Below, piece by piece: positions 14,765 through 23,622 of a stretch of 64,000 nt of DNA (positions within the stretch are counted from its first letter, which is position 1; each line of letters opens with the position of its first letter). This DNA comes from JBIKIW01 sp044361365. Its GTDB lineage: Bacteria > Patescibacteriota > JACMRA01. The stretch is taken from the NCBI GenBank assembly GCA_044361365.1, contig JBIKIW010000001.1, forward strand, positions 1 to 64,000, read 5' to 3'. The translations under genes were made by a program, and so were the position numbers. The notes beneath the pieces are model-generated. The model saw only the letters and a program-made list of their open reading frames with translations. It searched no databases and was not told the DNA's origin.

Positions 14765-17005
14765 TTAACTAAATAAAGTGTCTTGACCGCTAGTTTTTAT
14801 CTTCCACCTATCGTCTTCGGTTCTTTCAGCAATATCTTCCAAAACTCTTAAAATATCTTGGTTTTCAGGTGTGATTCCATTTTTAAGTAGTGGAATAATT
14901 TCCCAACAAATTTCATCAAAAGTAGGCAATTGTTTTTCTCGTTCTCTACGATTTAAAAGACTAATTAAATAGTATTTTATCCTTAATTCTAAAGGGATAT
15001 GAGTTCTAAATTTTTTATTTTCTCTGATAAAGTATTTTTGTGAATTAAAATCGTAGTCAAAATTGGCTGTCAAAATTGGAGTTAAATCGCTATATTCTTT
15101 GCTTAAAATATCCAAAAAACCAAGTTCCAAACCTTGGATAACCAAGGCGTCATTGATTTCTTCCAAAGTTGCTCCATGATTTTTAGCAATAATTCCTTCG
15201 ATAGTCTCCAAAACTATAGCTGCAATATCTGTACCCAAATTTGCTTTTAGGATATTTTTTGGACTGCGGACTTTTTTGAAATTGATAATCAGTTGTCCAG
15301 CGATTACAGTAAAAGGATTTTGTCGTTTTTTAAAGCTAGTTTGCCCATTTGCTTGCTTGACTGCTCCTGCGTACTCAAATCCCATCTTTTCAGCTGTTTC
15401 TACGATAATATGCCAGTAGTGGGGATCTTTGTGAGCAAAAACAAAACTCATCCAGCGATCAAATTTTAGCACCCTGTACATTTCAGATATACTTTTAGCT
15501 ATCAAGTCCGAATACTCATGTTTGGTCTTATTATGGCTACCTCCCTCGATGGCTTCTTTTTCAAAATCCTCTTCAGTTACGGGCAAATCCAGCCAAGCAT
15601 TCCACATTGCTGACAAATCCAAATAAGCAATTTTAGCTCCGTAAGGTGGGTCAGTATAAATATAATCTACAGATTCGTCTTCAACTTTATTCAAATCAGT
15701 AGCATCACCTTTATAGACTTGTAAATCTTGAATAGTTTTTTGGTTAATTTTGTCCTTGATTTCTTGTTTGGCTGAAATTATTTTCTTCACTTTGTTTTCA
15801 AATGAATTTATCAAATTTAATTCAACAGGAGTTTTAGCTACTCTGTATCTATAATAAGCGAAAGCAGCAGCATTTCCAGCATTTTCTCCACGAGAACTAG
15901 AGGCATGATAGGTTAAGTTGTGTTTGGTAACTGTACTTGAAAAAGCTAATAAAAGTGAATTTTGAATACTTTTGTCTTTTACTTTTTTGATTAAATGCTT
16001 CAAAAAGGCTAATTCGGCAGTTTGTAGCGAGCTAAATAATTCAGCTACAGTTTGGACATCGGCAGTTTTATCGAGCTTTATATTTTTTAGGTTTTGCCAT
16101 TCAGTTTTATATTTTTCAAGATATTCTTGAGGTTTTTCTTTAATTTTATTCTCTTCGTTTTCATACTTTTCTTTAATTTTTAAAAATTCTTCATGTAATT
16201 TAGCAATATCTGTAGGCTCACAAAGACTGTTGATTATAAAAACTGGTAAAGGATTGAGGTCGATTCCAATAGTTTTGCGAGCTTGCATTAAAGATTCGAT
16301 ACTAGTAACACCACTTCCTACAAAAGGATCTAGTACCAAATCTCCAGGCTGGGTAAAATGCTTGATATAATGACTAACAATATTCCAAGCTTGTTTGGTA
16401 AAATATCCGTGAACTCCAAAATGCCTAGCAGTTGACTGTTTTTTTACTGGTATTTCTTTTGGTAATGGTCGGTTCAAATAATCAAAGTCTGGTTGTAAAG
16501 CTGGCGACACGGTGGTCGCCTCTACGGAAAGGGAATTGGGTTTGTTGAAATTTTTTGGTGAAAGGAGTTTTTCTAACTTACCCCAATAATAATCAATTTC
16601 TTGAAGATCGAAACGAAGTAGGTTCTGGCTACTTTCTTTTTCCCAAAGGACAAATTCTCTTCCGTTGCACATTGCAAAATATTTAGCACGAATTTCTGGA
16701 TGAATAGCATAACCATAAACCTGTCCATCATCTTCACACTTTTCTTTTGGAGATTTCGCATCAAGAACACAAATTGAAAGCCCATTAGTTTGTAATAGAT
16801 AATCTGGTATTTCAGTTATTTGTCTTTTATTTGATCCAATTTTGTAAAAAGGATTTCTCAAACCTTTGTGTGATAAAATTTTAGCATCTTCTGTTGACCT
16901 AGAATAACCAAGTTTGATTAAAATTGGCATTATCAGGTCTTCCCGTACAGAGTCTTCTTTAAAATCTGGTGAATTTAACAAATCAAAGTTGAAGTTGGAA
17001 AACAT
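14765..17005 (-). CDS. DNA N4/N6-methyltransferase fused to an HsdR-N-like nuclease domain
   Basis: The 746-residue protein has two parts. Residues about 1-170 resemble the N-terminal nuclease domain of type I restriction R subunits (IPDYLL followed by CVLDAKSP, a D..DxK core). The rest is an amino-methyltransferase with DPFVGSGVTSIE (about residue 226) before TDPPYG (about residue 453), an order opposite to most beta-class enzymes that carry DPFxGSG. The C-terminal 150 residues may bind DNA. A single polypeptide that can both cut and methylate would suit a stand-alone restriction-modification enzyme. A GC-rich palindrome sits in its coding frame near 16503. It starts opposite secA. Confidence 0.75.
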   Translation of the reverse strand: MFSNFNFDLLNSPDFKEDSVREDLIMPILIKLGYSRSTEDAKILSHKGLRNPFYKIGSNKRQITEIPDYLLQTNGLSICVLDAKSPKEKCEDDGQVYGYAIHPEIRAKYFAMCNGREFVLWEKESSQNLLRFDLQEIDYYWGKLEKLLSPKNFNKPNSLSVEATTVSPALQPDFDYLNRPLPKEIPVKKQSTARHFGVHGYFTKQAWNIVSHYIKHFTQPGDLVLDPFVGSGVTSIESLMQARKTIGIDLNPLPVFIINSLCEPTDIAKLHEEFLKIKEKYENEENKIKEKPQEYLEKYKTEWQNLKNIKLDKTADVQTVAELFSSLQTAELAFLKHLIKKVKDKSIQNSLLLAFSSTVTKHNLTYHASSSRGENAGNAAAFAYYRYRVAKTPVELNLINSFENKVKKIISAKQEIKDKINQKTIQDLQVYKGDATDLNKVEDESVDYIYTDPPYGAKIAYLDLSAMWNAWLDLPVTEEDFEKEAIEGGSHNKTKHEYSDLIAKSISEMYRVLKFDRWMSFVFAHKDPHYWHIIVETAEKMGFEYAGAVKQANGQTSFKKRQNPFTVIAGQLIINFKKVRSPKNILKANLGTDIAAIVLETIEGIIAKNHGATLEEINDALVIQGLELGFLDILSKEYSDLTPILTANFDYDFNSQKYFIRENKKFRTHIPLELRIKYYLISLLNRREREKQLPTFDEICWEIIPLLKNGITPENQDILRVLEDIAERTEDDRWKIKTSGQDTLFS
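16503..16520. repeat. In-frame GC-rich palindrome (GGCGAC-N6-GTCGCC)
   Basis: Perfect 6-bp arms GGCGAC/GTCGCC separated by ACGGTG lie inside the methylase gene at the junction between its nuclease-like and methylase parts. In the gene's frame the element encodes the odd low-complexity stretch SVEATTVSPAL. Its base composition differs sharply from the surrounding A+T-rich DNA, which suggests a small palindromic mobile element inserted without breaking the frame. Confidence 0.45.
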
Positions 17006-17046
17006 AAATACTTCTCTTAAAGAGGTCTTAGAAGTCTATCTAATTT

Positions 17047-19860
17047 TTACTTCGCCTCATTTTCCAAGATTTCAGCTGGAACTAGATCTGGAGTGACTTT
17101 GAAAATGGTTCGGGAAACTTCTTTATCTACCTCTTGTAAAAGATTGATGAAAATGTTTAAACCTTCTTCTTTAAATTCAGTAAGAGGGTCTTTTTGAGAG
17201 TAACCTCGAAGTCGTACAGCATCTTGTAAATGTTCGATTGTTACCAAATGTTCTGTCCACAAAATATCGATTGCTCGTAGGAAAATAAACCTAACCATCG
17301 CACCTTTTTCTACAGGAGTGTAGTCAGTCCATCTTTTATTCATTTGGAATTTGATTTTATCAAACAAAAAGCTAGCTACTCTTTTGTATTTGTATCTTTC
17401 ATCTTTCATCAAAACTTCCAAAATTTCCGAGTCAAAATCATGTAAAGAAACAACACTTTTTAGATCTTCGCTGGTAGTTTTTAGCTCTTTTTGGTAAATT
17501 TCAGCATTTTTTCTTTTTGGTGGCTGCACTTGACTTACAGCTCGTAAAGTTTCTCTTTGTAAAGATTTTTCAACTTCATCTTGCCATTCAAAACCATCGT
17601 TTAAAAGTACTTTTTTGCGTCTAGCATAGATTACACTTCGTTGGCGATTGATTACATCATCGTATTCGGTAACGTGTTTACGGATATCAAAGTTTTGTCC
17701 TTCAATTTTCTTTTGAGCCTGTTCGATCAACCAAGAAAGCTGTCCATTAGAAATTGGTTCATCATCAGCAATTGGTAAAATACTGTAGTACCCAACTCGG
17801 TCTCCTCCAAAAATTCTGAGGATAAAATCTTGTAAAGAAACATAAAACTGACTTTCTCCTGGATCTCCTTGTCTTCCAGCTCTCCCTCGTAACTGGTTAT
17901 CAATTCTTCGGCTTTCGTGCCTCTCACTTCCAATTACGTGCAAACCCCCTAAGCTTTTAACTTCTTCGTGTTTCTCTCTCCAATCTTCCATTTTTTCATG
18001 ATTTTCTGGTGGCTCGCCTCCAAGCTTGATGTCAATTCCACGACCTGCAATGTTGGTAGCTAAAGTTACAGCTCCTTTTTTACCAGCTTCAGCGATAATT
18101 CGGGCTTCTTGTTCGTGGTTTTTAGCGTTTAATAGTTGGTATTTTACCCCAGCTTCATCAAGATATTTAGCAAGTAGCGAATTTTTCTCGATGGAAGTTG
18201 TGCCAATCAAAATTGGCTGACCCTTAGCATTAATAGCTTTTACGTCTCTAGCAATTGCTTTGAATTTACCGTCTTCAGTTTTGAAAATTTTATCAACAAA
18301 ATCTTTTCTCACAATCGGTTTGTTTGTTGGGATTGTAACTACCAAAAGTTTGTAAATTTTGAACAATTCCTCTGATTCAGTGCTAGCAGTTCCAGTCATT
18401 CCGGCTAGTTTTTTGTATAATCGGAAGTAGTTTTGGAAGGTGATCGAGGCTGTAGTTTTGCTTTCTGGTTGAATATTTAGACCTTCTTTAGCTTCGATAG
18501 CCTGGTGTAAACCTTCGTTGTAACGACGACCAAACATCAATCGACCTGTGTTTTCATCTACAATAATAATTTCTCCATCTTTAGCGACATACTCTTTTTC
18601 TCGTTTAAATAGAGCTTGAGCCTTTAAAGCTTGGTTAAGGTGATGAACAATGGTTACATTTTCTACAGAATCGTATAAATGAGTAATGTTTAACATTCTT
18701 TCAATTTTCTCAACTCCTAATTCGGTTAGGGTTACAGTTCGGCGTTTTTCATCTACATCGTAGTCAAGATCTGGGTTTATTTTTGCAACAATTTTGGCGA
18801 AGTTTTTGTATTCTTCTGAAGAGTCTTTATCTTGAGCTGAGATGATAAGGGGAGTTCTGGCTTCGTCGATTAAAATAGAGTCAACTTCATCTACAATAGC
18901 TACATGGTGACCAGCTTTTTGAGATATTTCGCTAGGTGTGTTTGCCATGTTGTCACGCAAATAATCAAATCCAAATTCGGAATTTACTCCATAAACAATA
19001 TCGACAGGCTTATCTGCTTTTTCATCAAAATAAGCTCGTTTTCGATCGCAAGGAATAAGGTGTTTTACGTCCAAAACCGTGCGTGATTCTTGTTTCTCAC
19101 CATCTTCGTATGTTTCCAAAAGTCCAGCAGCTCGTTTCTTTTCAGAATTTTCATCACTCCCAGCTCCAAGTTTAAAGTAAAAACTAGCCTGGTTTTGAAT
19201 AACTCCAACAGTTAGTCCCAAAAAATTGTAAATTTGACCCATCCAGCTAGCACCAACACGAGCAAGGTAGTCATTTACAGTAACCAAGTGAACTTGATTT
19301 TTTTCAGGTAAAGCGTTTAGATAACCAACCAAGGTTGATACCAAAGTTTTTCCTTCTCCAGTACGCATTTCAGCAACCCGTCCTTCATGAAGCACCATTG
19401 CTCCAATAAGTTGAACAGGAAAGTGTTTTTGACCGATTGTACGGTGAGCCGCTTCTCTAACTACTGCAAAAGCCTCAGGTAAAAGCTCTTTTAGTTTCTT
19501 TTCAATTTCTTTTTCATCTTTAATCCCTTTCATGCGGTTTCGAAATTCTTGGGTCTTCCCTCTTAATTCCTCATCTGACAAAGCTTTAGTTTTTTCATCC
19601 AAATCCAAAACTTGTTGCACTACCGAATCGTACCTACCAATTTCTTTTTTCTCTCCAACTACACTACTAAAAAACTTGGAAATAAGACCTTTGTTTTTAT
19701 CGTTATGAGTGGTGGTTTTGTAGCTTATTGAGGTAGATTCTGGTTTAATTTCAGCAGAAATTTCTACTTTCATTTTTGGTTCTGTTTCGGTGATTTTGTC
19801 AGAAACTGGCTTCTTGGAAACAACTTTTTTGTGCTTTTTAGTCGTAGTAGTTTTATTCAT
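17047..19860 (-). CDS. secA: Protein translocase ATPase SecA
   Basis: The 937-residue protein contains all SecA landmarks: MRTGEGKTLVSTL (Walker A), VDEVDSILIDEARTPLIIS (DEAD box), AGMTGTASTESEE, TNIAGRGIDIKLGG, and QLRGRAGRQGDPG. SecA drives proteins through SecYEG. About 60 extra N-terminal residues rich in Lys, Thr and Ser precede the usual start. The C-terminal zinc-binding SecB-docking motif is absent, as in many non-proteobacterial SecAs. It is divergent from cysS across a 250-base gap in which I see no clear promoter or RNA. Confidence 0.96.
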   Translation of the reverse strand: MNKTTTTKKHKKVVSKKPVSDKITETEPKMKVEISAEIKPESTSISYKTTTHNDKNKGLISKFFSSVVGEKKEIGRYDSVVQQVLDLDEKTKALSDEELRGKTQEFRNRMKGIKDEKEIEKKLKELLPEAFAVVREAAHRTIGQKHFPVQLIGAMVLHEGRVAEMRTGEGKTLVSTLVGYLNALPEKNQVHLVTVNDYLARVGASWMGQIYNFLGLTVGVIQNQASFYFKLGAGSDENSEKKRAAGLLETYEDGEKQESRTVLDVKHLIPCDRKRAYFDEKADKPVDIVYGVNSEFGFDYLRDNMANTPSEISQKAGHHVAIVDEVDSILIDEARTPLIISAQDKDSSEEYKNFAKIVAKINPDLDYDVDEKRRTVTLTELGVEKIERMLNITHLYDSVENVTIVHHLNQALKAQALFKREKEYVAKDGEIIIVDENTGRLMFGRRYNEGLHQAIEAKEGLNIQPESKTTASITFQNYFRLYKKLAGMTGTASTESEELFKIYKLLVVTIPTNKPIVRKDFVDKIFKTEDGKFKAIARDVKAINAKGQPILIGTTSIEKNSLLAKYLDEAGVKYQLLNAKNHEQEARIIAEAGKKGAVTLATNIAGRGIDIKLGGEPPENHEKMEDWREKHEEVKSLGGLHVIGSERHESRRIDNQLRGRAGRQGDPGESQFYVSLQDFILRIFGGDRVGYYSILPIADDEPISNGQLSWLIEQAQKKIEGQNFDIRKHVTEYDDVINRQRSVIYARRKKVLLNDGFEWQDEVEKSLQRETLRAVSQVQPPKRKNAEIYQKELKTTSEDLKSVVSLHDFDSEILEVLMKDERYKYKRVASFLFDKIKFQMNKRWTDYTPVEKGAMVRFIFLRAIDILWTEHLVTIEHLQDAVRLRGYSQKDPLTEFKEEGLNIFINLLQEVDKEVSRTIFKVTPDLVPAEILENEAK

Positions 19861-20113
19861 AACTAGATGATAGTAAATAATTTGGGAATTTGCTTTGGAG
19901 GTTGCTTTGGTACAGTTATTTTGTCAAGAAGTAAAGTAATAGTCGGTTGATTTAGATTAGGCTTTTGAAAATTGTGTCGCTTGTTTGATTTAATGAGAAA
20001 AGCTGTTTGATAAATTATTTTTGGGTTTGTTTAAAAAACGATGAAATGCGAAGTTAGTAGATTTAAGTTTTTGACTTTGACGAAGAAAAATAAACCGCAT
20101 AGCAGTTATTTAT

Positions 20114-23100
20114 ATGCCAAAAGATCTTCACCTTTTTGATAGTTACCAAAGAAAAGTTTTGCCGATCCAGTGCAGCGAAGAAGATAAACTAAAAATTTAC
20201 GGCTGTGGTCCAACAGTATATAATTATCAGTCTATTGGAAACATGCGAGCAGTCTGGTTACCGGATACAATTTCAAAAGTTGCTAAAATTGCCGGGTACA
20301 AAACTGAGTGGGTTAGTAACATTACCGATGTTGGGCATTTGGTGGATGATGGAGACGATGGTGAAGACAAAATCGAGAAAGGTGCCAAGCGAGAGCAAAA
20401 AACCGTGGAGGAAATTATCAACTTTTATGTACAAGATTTTAAGGATCAGTGCGGGGCATTAAACTTTGATTTGCCAGCTGGAAAATACCAACCAAAAGCT
20501 ACACAATATATTGGTGAACAAATGGTTTTGGCTTTGGAGCTACTGCGAGATGGGAAAGCTTACCTGACAGATGACGGGATTTATTTTGAGAATATCCCAC
20601 CAGATACAACATCTCCCCAACCCTTGTGGAACAGAGAAACACCCCCCCAACCCCCTTCAAAGGGGGAGTACATCAAGCTTACTAGTGTTCTTGAGGATAG
20701 GGATGTGTATTCTTCTACCTTTAGCCACCCCCCCAGCCTTCAAAGGGGGAGTACAAAGTCTAGGTTAGAACTTGCTCGGGAACACAAATTAAACAAAGAA
20801 GGTTGGGATTTTGTAGTTTATAACAATAAGTTGAATAAGTTTTCTAAAGAAATGCGAAAAAACCCCACGAAAGCGGAGAAAAAGTTTTGGGATGTTGTCC
20901 GTAAAGATAAGTTGTTGGGTGAATTTACCTGGAATCGACAAAAACCTATAGATAATTTTATAGCTGATTTTTACTGTAGGGAGTTGAAAGTGGTTATTGA
21001 AATTGATGGAGGTGTGCATAATTCTGAGCAAGCCAAAGGCTACGATAATGAGAGGGATAATATCCTAAGAGGTTTAGGTTTAGAAATGCTTAGATTTACA
21101 AATGATGAAATACTAGTTAATCCAAATTCAGTTTTGGCACAAATAAATGATTGGGCTAACTTATCACCTACGAGCTTTCAAGTCGAGAATACCCCCCCCT
21201 TGAGGGGGGTTGGGGGGATGTCTCCATTAAAGGGGTTAAGCCAAATTATTGAAACGATTCAAAATCTCCAAAAAGAAAAACCAAACAAACCTTTGATAAT
21301 AACTATCGACGGGCGAGGTGGGAGTGGAAAGTCAACTTTTGCTGAAAAATTGATTGAACTAATCCCAAATTCAGCTGCAATTGAACAAGACAAATTTTTG
21401 GAATTTATGAAAGGAATGGATACCAAATCTGACTCCTGGAACCATCGAAATTTTGAATTAGATAAACAATCTTTGCAGGAAGAATTGGAAAATCACAAAG
21501 ATAAAAAAGTGATAATCCTAGAAGGCATAAAAAGTTTTGCAAATATTGAATCTGATCTAAAAATTTGGCTTGATTCTAGTCAAAAAGATAACAAACAAAG
21601 AGCTAAAAAAAGAGATGTAAAAGGTGAAGTAAATTCAGATGGTTTTGAAATATTTTGGCAGGAGTTTGAGGTACATTCTCAAAAATATATTCAGGATTTT
21701 AAACCCGAGGAAAAAGCTGATTTCATAGTTTCGATAGAAGGTGATGGGTATGAGGTAATTTCAACTGATGACACAGAACTCGAAAAAATAGTTGGTACTA
21801 TTAATCGACTCAAAAAAGATAAAGGTGATAAACCAATTATAATAGCTATTGATGGTCGAGGCGGGAGTGGAAAGTCAATTTTAAGTAAGAAAATAGCTGA
21901 AAATCTCGAGGATGTAGAAGTTTTAGAATGTGATGATTTTTTTGATTTTGAAAAGCTAGATGAAAAGGTTTTTTTCTGGGATAAAGAAAGATTTAAAACT
22001 CAAATTCTAATACCACTGACTCAAGGCAAAGAAGCTATCTTTGAAAGCAATAATTGGATAGATCAAAAACTAGTCGGTAAAATAAATAAAACTGTGCAAT
22101 CAAAAAAATTTATTATACTTGATGGTTTGTGTACTTTGCAACAAGATTTGATCAAGTATTACGATCTTAATATTTGGGTTGAAAAAGAATTAGAATCATC
22201 ACTTCATGCCGCTAAAACACGAGATGTAAATGAGAGAAATAGAGCAGAACAAGAATTTCATGAATTGTGGGATAAATGGATTCCAGTTCAAGAGAAATAT
22301 ATCAATTTAGTAAAACCCCAGGAAAAAGCTGATATTATTATTTCTACTGAAAATGGTGGGTATGAGATTTTGGAAGATAGAACCAATCAAAACTACACCG
22401 GTCGTAACATAATCCAAACCGAAAAAAGAAATCCGCATGATTTTGCTTTGTGGAAATTTGTATCCGAAAATAGTTTGCAAAAATGGAAGTTTAATCAGTT
22501 TGAAAATACTGAAGATTTGATGATTGAGATTATTCAAACCCTCGATTCTAAAGATTACGATTTACCAAATAGATGGGGTTGCCCTGGTTGGCACAGTGAG
22601 TGCGTGGCGATGATTAGTGAGATACTTGGGCATCAGAGATTTTCTGGAAAGTTTGGGCATCTTCTCAAAGATAATTTGTATGAAATCGACATTCATACCG
22701 GCGGCGAAGATCATATCGATATTCACCACAAAAATGAAATTTTACAATCCAAAGCTCTTGGTTTTCATTTGTCCAAATATTGGGTTCACAACAAATTTGT
22801 GCTGGTTGATGCTAAAAAAATGAGTAAGAGTTTGGGGAATGTTTTTTTGGTTAAAGGCGATTTTAAAACAACAGGTTTTTATAGTTTCCAAAACCCGCCA
22901 ACTCAAGATTTTAGCGAGGAGTTTAAACAGCAGATTATTAAGAAATATAAGGAGCTGAAAATTTATGATTTGAATAAAAATCTAAGTGAAGTAGAAATAC
23001 CCCGTCAGTCTATGACTGCCACCCCTTCGCAAGCAAAGGGGAATATGGAGTTTGAAGAACAGTCCAAAAAAGAAAGTGTATTTTGGCAGAATTTTAGTTT

Positions 23101-23620
23101 CGACCCCATTGCTTACAGGTTGATGCTAATGGAACATCACTACACTGAACAGATGAATTTTACCTGGGAAAAGCTTTGGCAAAGCCAAATGAGACTCTGG
23201 AATTTGCGAAAAGATGCTGCTAGAATTATCAGTTTTGCAACTCAAAATAAAACTAAACCAGAAACCGATCAAAAACAAATTCAAATACTTTTGGACTATC
23301 TTTTAGATAATTTAGATACACCAAAATTTGTGGAAAAATACCAGAACTTTTTGGGAGATGTTATAAATGAAATTGCAAAAAATAATGTTTTAAACCCTAA
23401 AAATTTGGGAGCAATTCTATTTTGGGAAAAGGAACTTTTGAAGTTAAATTTTAATCCAAAAATATCACCTGAAGTTATTGAGTTAATCGAGCAAAGGCAA
23501 GAGGCAAAAATTGCCAAAGATTATCAAAAATCTGATCAAATTAGAGTTCAAATTCAGGCTCAAAATCTGCAAGTTGATGATTATAGTTGGGGTAGTGGAG
23601 TTTGGAAGAGATTAAATTAA
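20114..23620 (+). CDS. cysS: Giant cysteinyl-tRNA synthetase with inserted DUF559 nuclease and two kinase-like domains
   Basis: CysRS is normally about 460 residues; this one has 1168. The N-terminal part has the zinc Cys in CGPTVYNY, but the HIGH motif reads SIGN (residues 40-43). The catalytic domain resumes at about 760 with PHDFALWK, zinc Cys in WHSECVAM, HTGGEDHIDIHHKNE and KMSKSLGN (about 903). Inserted in between are a complete DUF559 endonuclease-like domain (about 219-352, with IADFYCRELKVVIEIDGG) and two tandem uridine-kinase-like P-loop domains, each with IDGRGGSGKS (about 398 and 578). GC-rich palindromes flank the nuclease. A second insert of about 75 residues follows KMSKS. The frame is open throughout and the C-terminal domain is complete. 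Confidence 0.85.
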   Translation: MPKDLHLFDSYQRKVLPIQCSEEDKLKIYGCGPTVYNYQSIGNMRAVWLPDTISKVAKIAGYKTEWVSNITDVGHLVDDGDDGEDKIEKGAKREQKTVEEIINFYVQDFKDQCGALNFDLPAGKYQPKATQYIGEQMVLALELLRDGKAYLTDDGIYFENIPPDTTSPQPLWNRETPPQPPSKGEYIKLTSVLEDRDVYSSTFSHPPSLQRGSTKSRLELAREHKLNKEGWDFVVYNNKLNKFSKEMRKNPTKAEKKFWDVVRKDKLLGEFTWNRQKPIDNFIADFYCRELKVVIEIDGGVHNSEQAKGYDNERDNILRGLGLEMLRFTNDEILVNPNSVLAQINDWANLSPTSFQVENTPPLRGVGGMSPLKGLSQIIETIQNLQKEKPNKPLIITIDGRGGSGKSTFAEKLIELIPNSAAIEQDKFLEFMKGMDTKSDSWNHRNFELDKQSLQEELENHKDKKVIILEGIKSFANIESDLKIWLDSSQKDNKQRAKKRDVKGEVNSDGFEIFWQEFEVHSQKYIQDFKPEEKADFIVSIEGDGYEVISTDDTELEKIVGTINRLKKDKGDKPIIIAIDGRGGSGKSILSKKIAENLEDVEVLECDDFFDFEKLDEKVFFWDKERFKTQILIPLTQGKEAIFESNNWIDQKLVGKINKTVQSKKFIILDGLCTLQQDLIKYYDLNIWVEKELESSLHAAKTRDVNERNRAEQEFHELWDKWIPVQEKYINLVKPQEKADIIISTENGGYEILEDRTNQNYTGRNIIQTEKRNPHDFALWKFVSENSLQKWKFNQFENTEDLMIEIIQTLDSKDYDLPNRWGCPGWHSECVAMISEILGHQRFSGKFGHLLKDNLYEIDIHTGGEDHIDIHHKNEILQSKALGFHLSKYWVHNKFVLVDAKKMSKSLGNVFLVKGDFKTTGFYSFQNPPTQDFSEEFKQQIIKKYKELKIYDLNKNLSEVEIPRQSMTATPSQAKGNMEFEEQSKKESVFWQNFSFDPIAYRLMLMEHHYTEQMNFTWEKLWQSQMRLWNLRKDAARIISFATQNKTKPETDQKQIQILLDYLLDNLDTPKFVEKYQNFLGDVINEIAKNNVLNPKNLGAILFWEKELLKLNFNPKISPEVIELIEQRQEAKIAKDYQKSDQIRVQIQAQNLQVDDYSWGSGVWKRLN
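20639..20671 (+). repeat. GC-rich palindromic repeat, copy a (left of DUF559)
   Basis: A C7-AA-C5-TTCAAA-G5-AGTAC type element lies inside the cysS frame. The CCCCCTTCAAAGGGGG part is a near-perfect hairpin. It is nearly the reverse complement of copy c at 21188-21225 on the other side of the DUF559 domain, so the nuclease is bracketed by inverted repeats. In frame it encodes PPQPPSKGEY. Confidence 0.7.
20725..20754 (+). repeat. GC-rich palindromic repeat, copy b (left of DUF559)
   Basis: This second, slightly degenerate copy in the same orientation as copy a (CCACCCCCCCAGCC then TTCAAAGGGGGAGTAC) lies 85 bases downstream of it and is read in another frame, encoding HPPSLQRGSTKSR. It lies directly before the DUF559 domain. 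Confidence 0.65.
21188..21225 (-). repeat. GC-rich palindromic repeat, copy c (right of DUF559, inverted)
   Basis: Read on the minus strand this is ACATCCCCCCAACCCCCC then TCAAGGGGGGGGGTA, matching copy a with few differences. It marks the junction between the DUF559 domain and the first kinase-like domain of cysS and is the inverted partner of copies a and b. Confidence 0.7.
22999..23045 (+). repeat. In-frame palindromic repeat in cysS (dnaX-type)
   Basis: TACCCCGTCA, a variable 9-base stretch, TGCCACCCCTT and then AAAGGGGAATA form a two-hairpin element in the second CysRS insert. The same element occurs twice in dnaX (36625-36668 and 36760-36807), in the same orientation relative to coding but in a different reading frame. 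Confidence 0.65.
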
Positions 23621-23622
23621 AT

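Noticed and set aside
20580..22420. CysRS insert as an intein
   Set aside because: No Cys/Ser at the start junction and no C-terminal His-Asn before Cys/Ser/Thr. The content is DUF559 and P-loop kinase-like domains, with no Hint domain.
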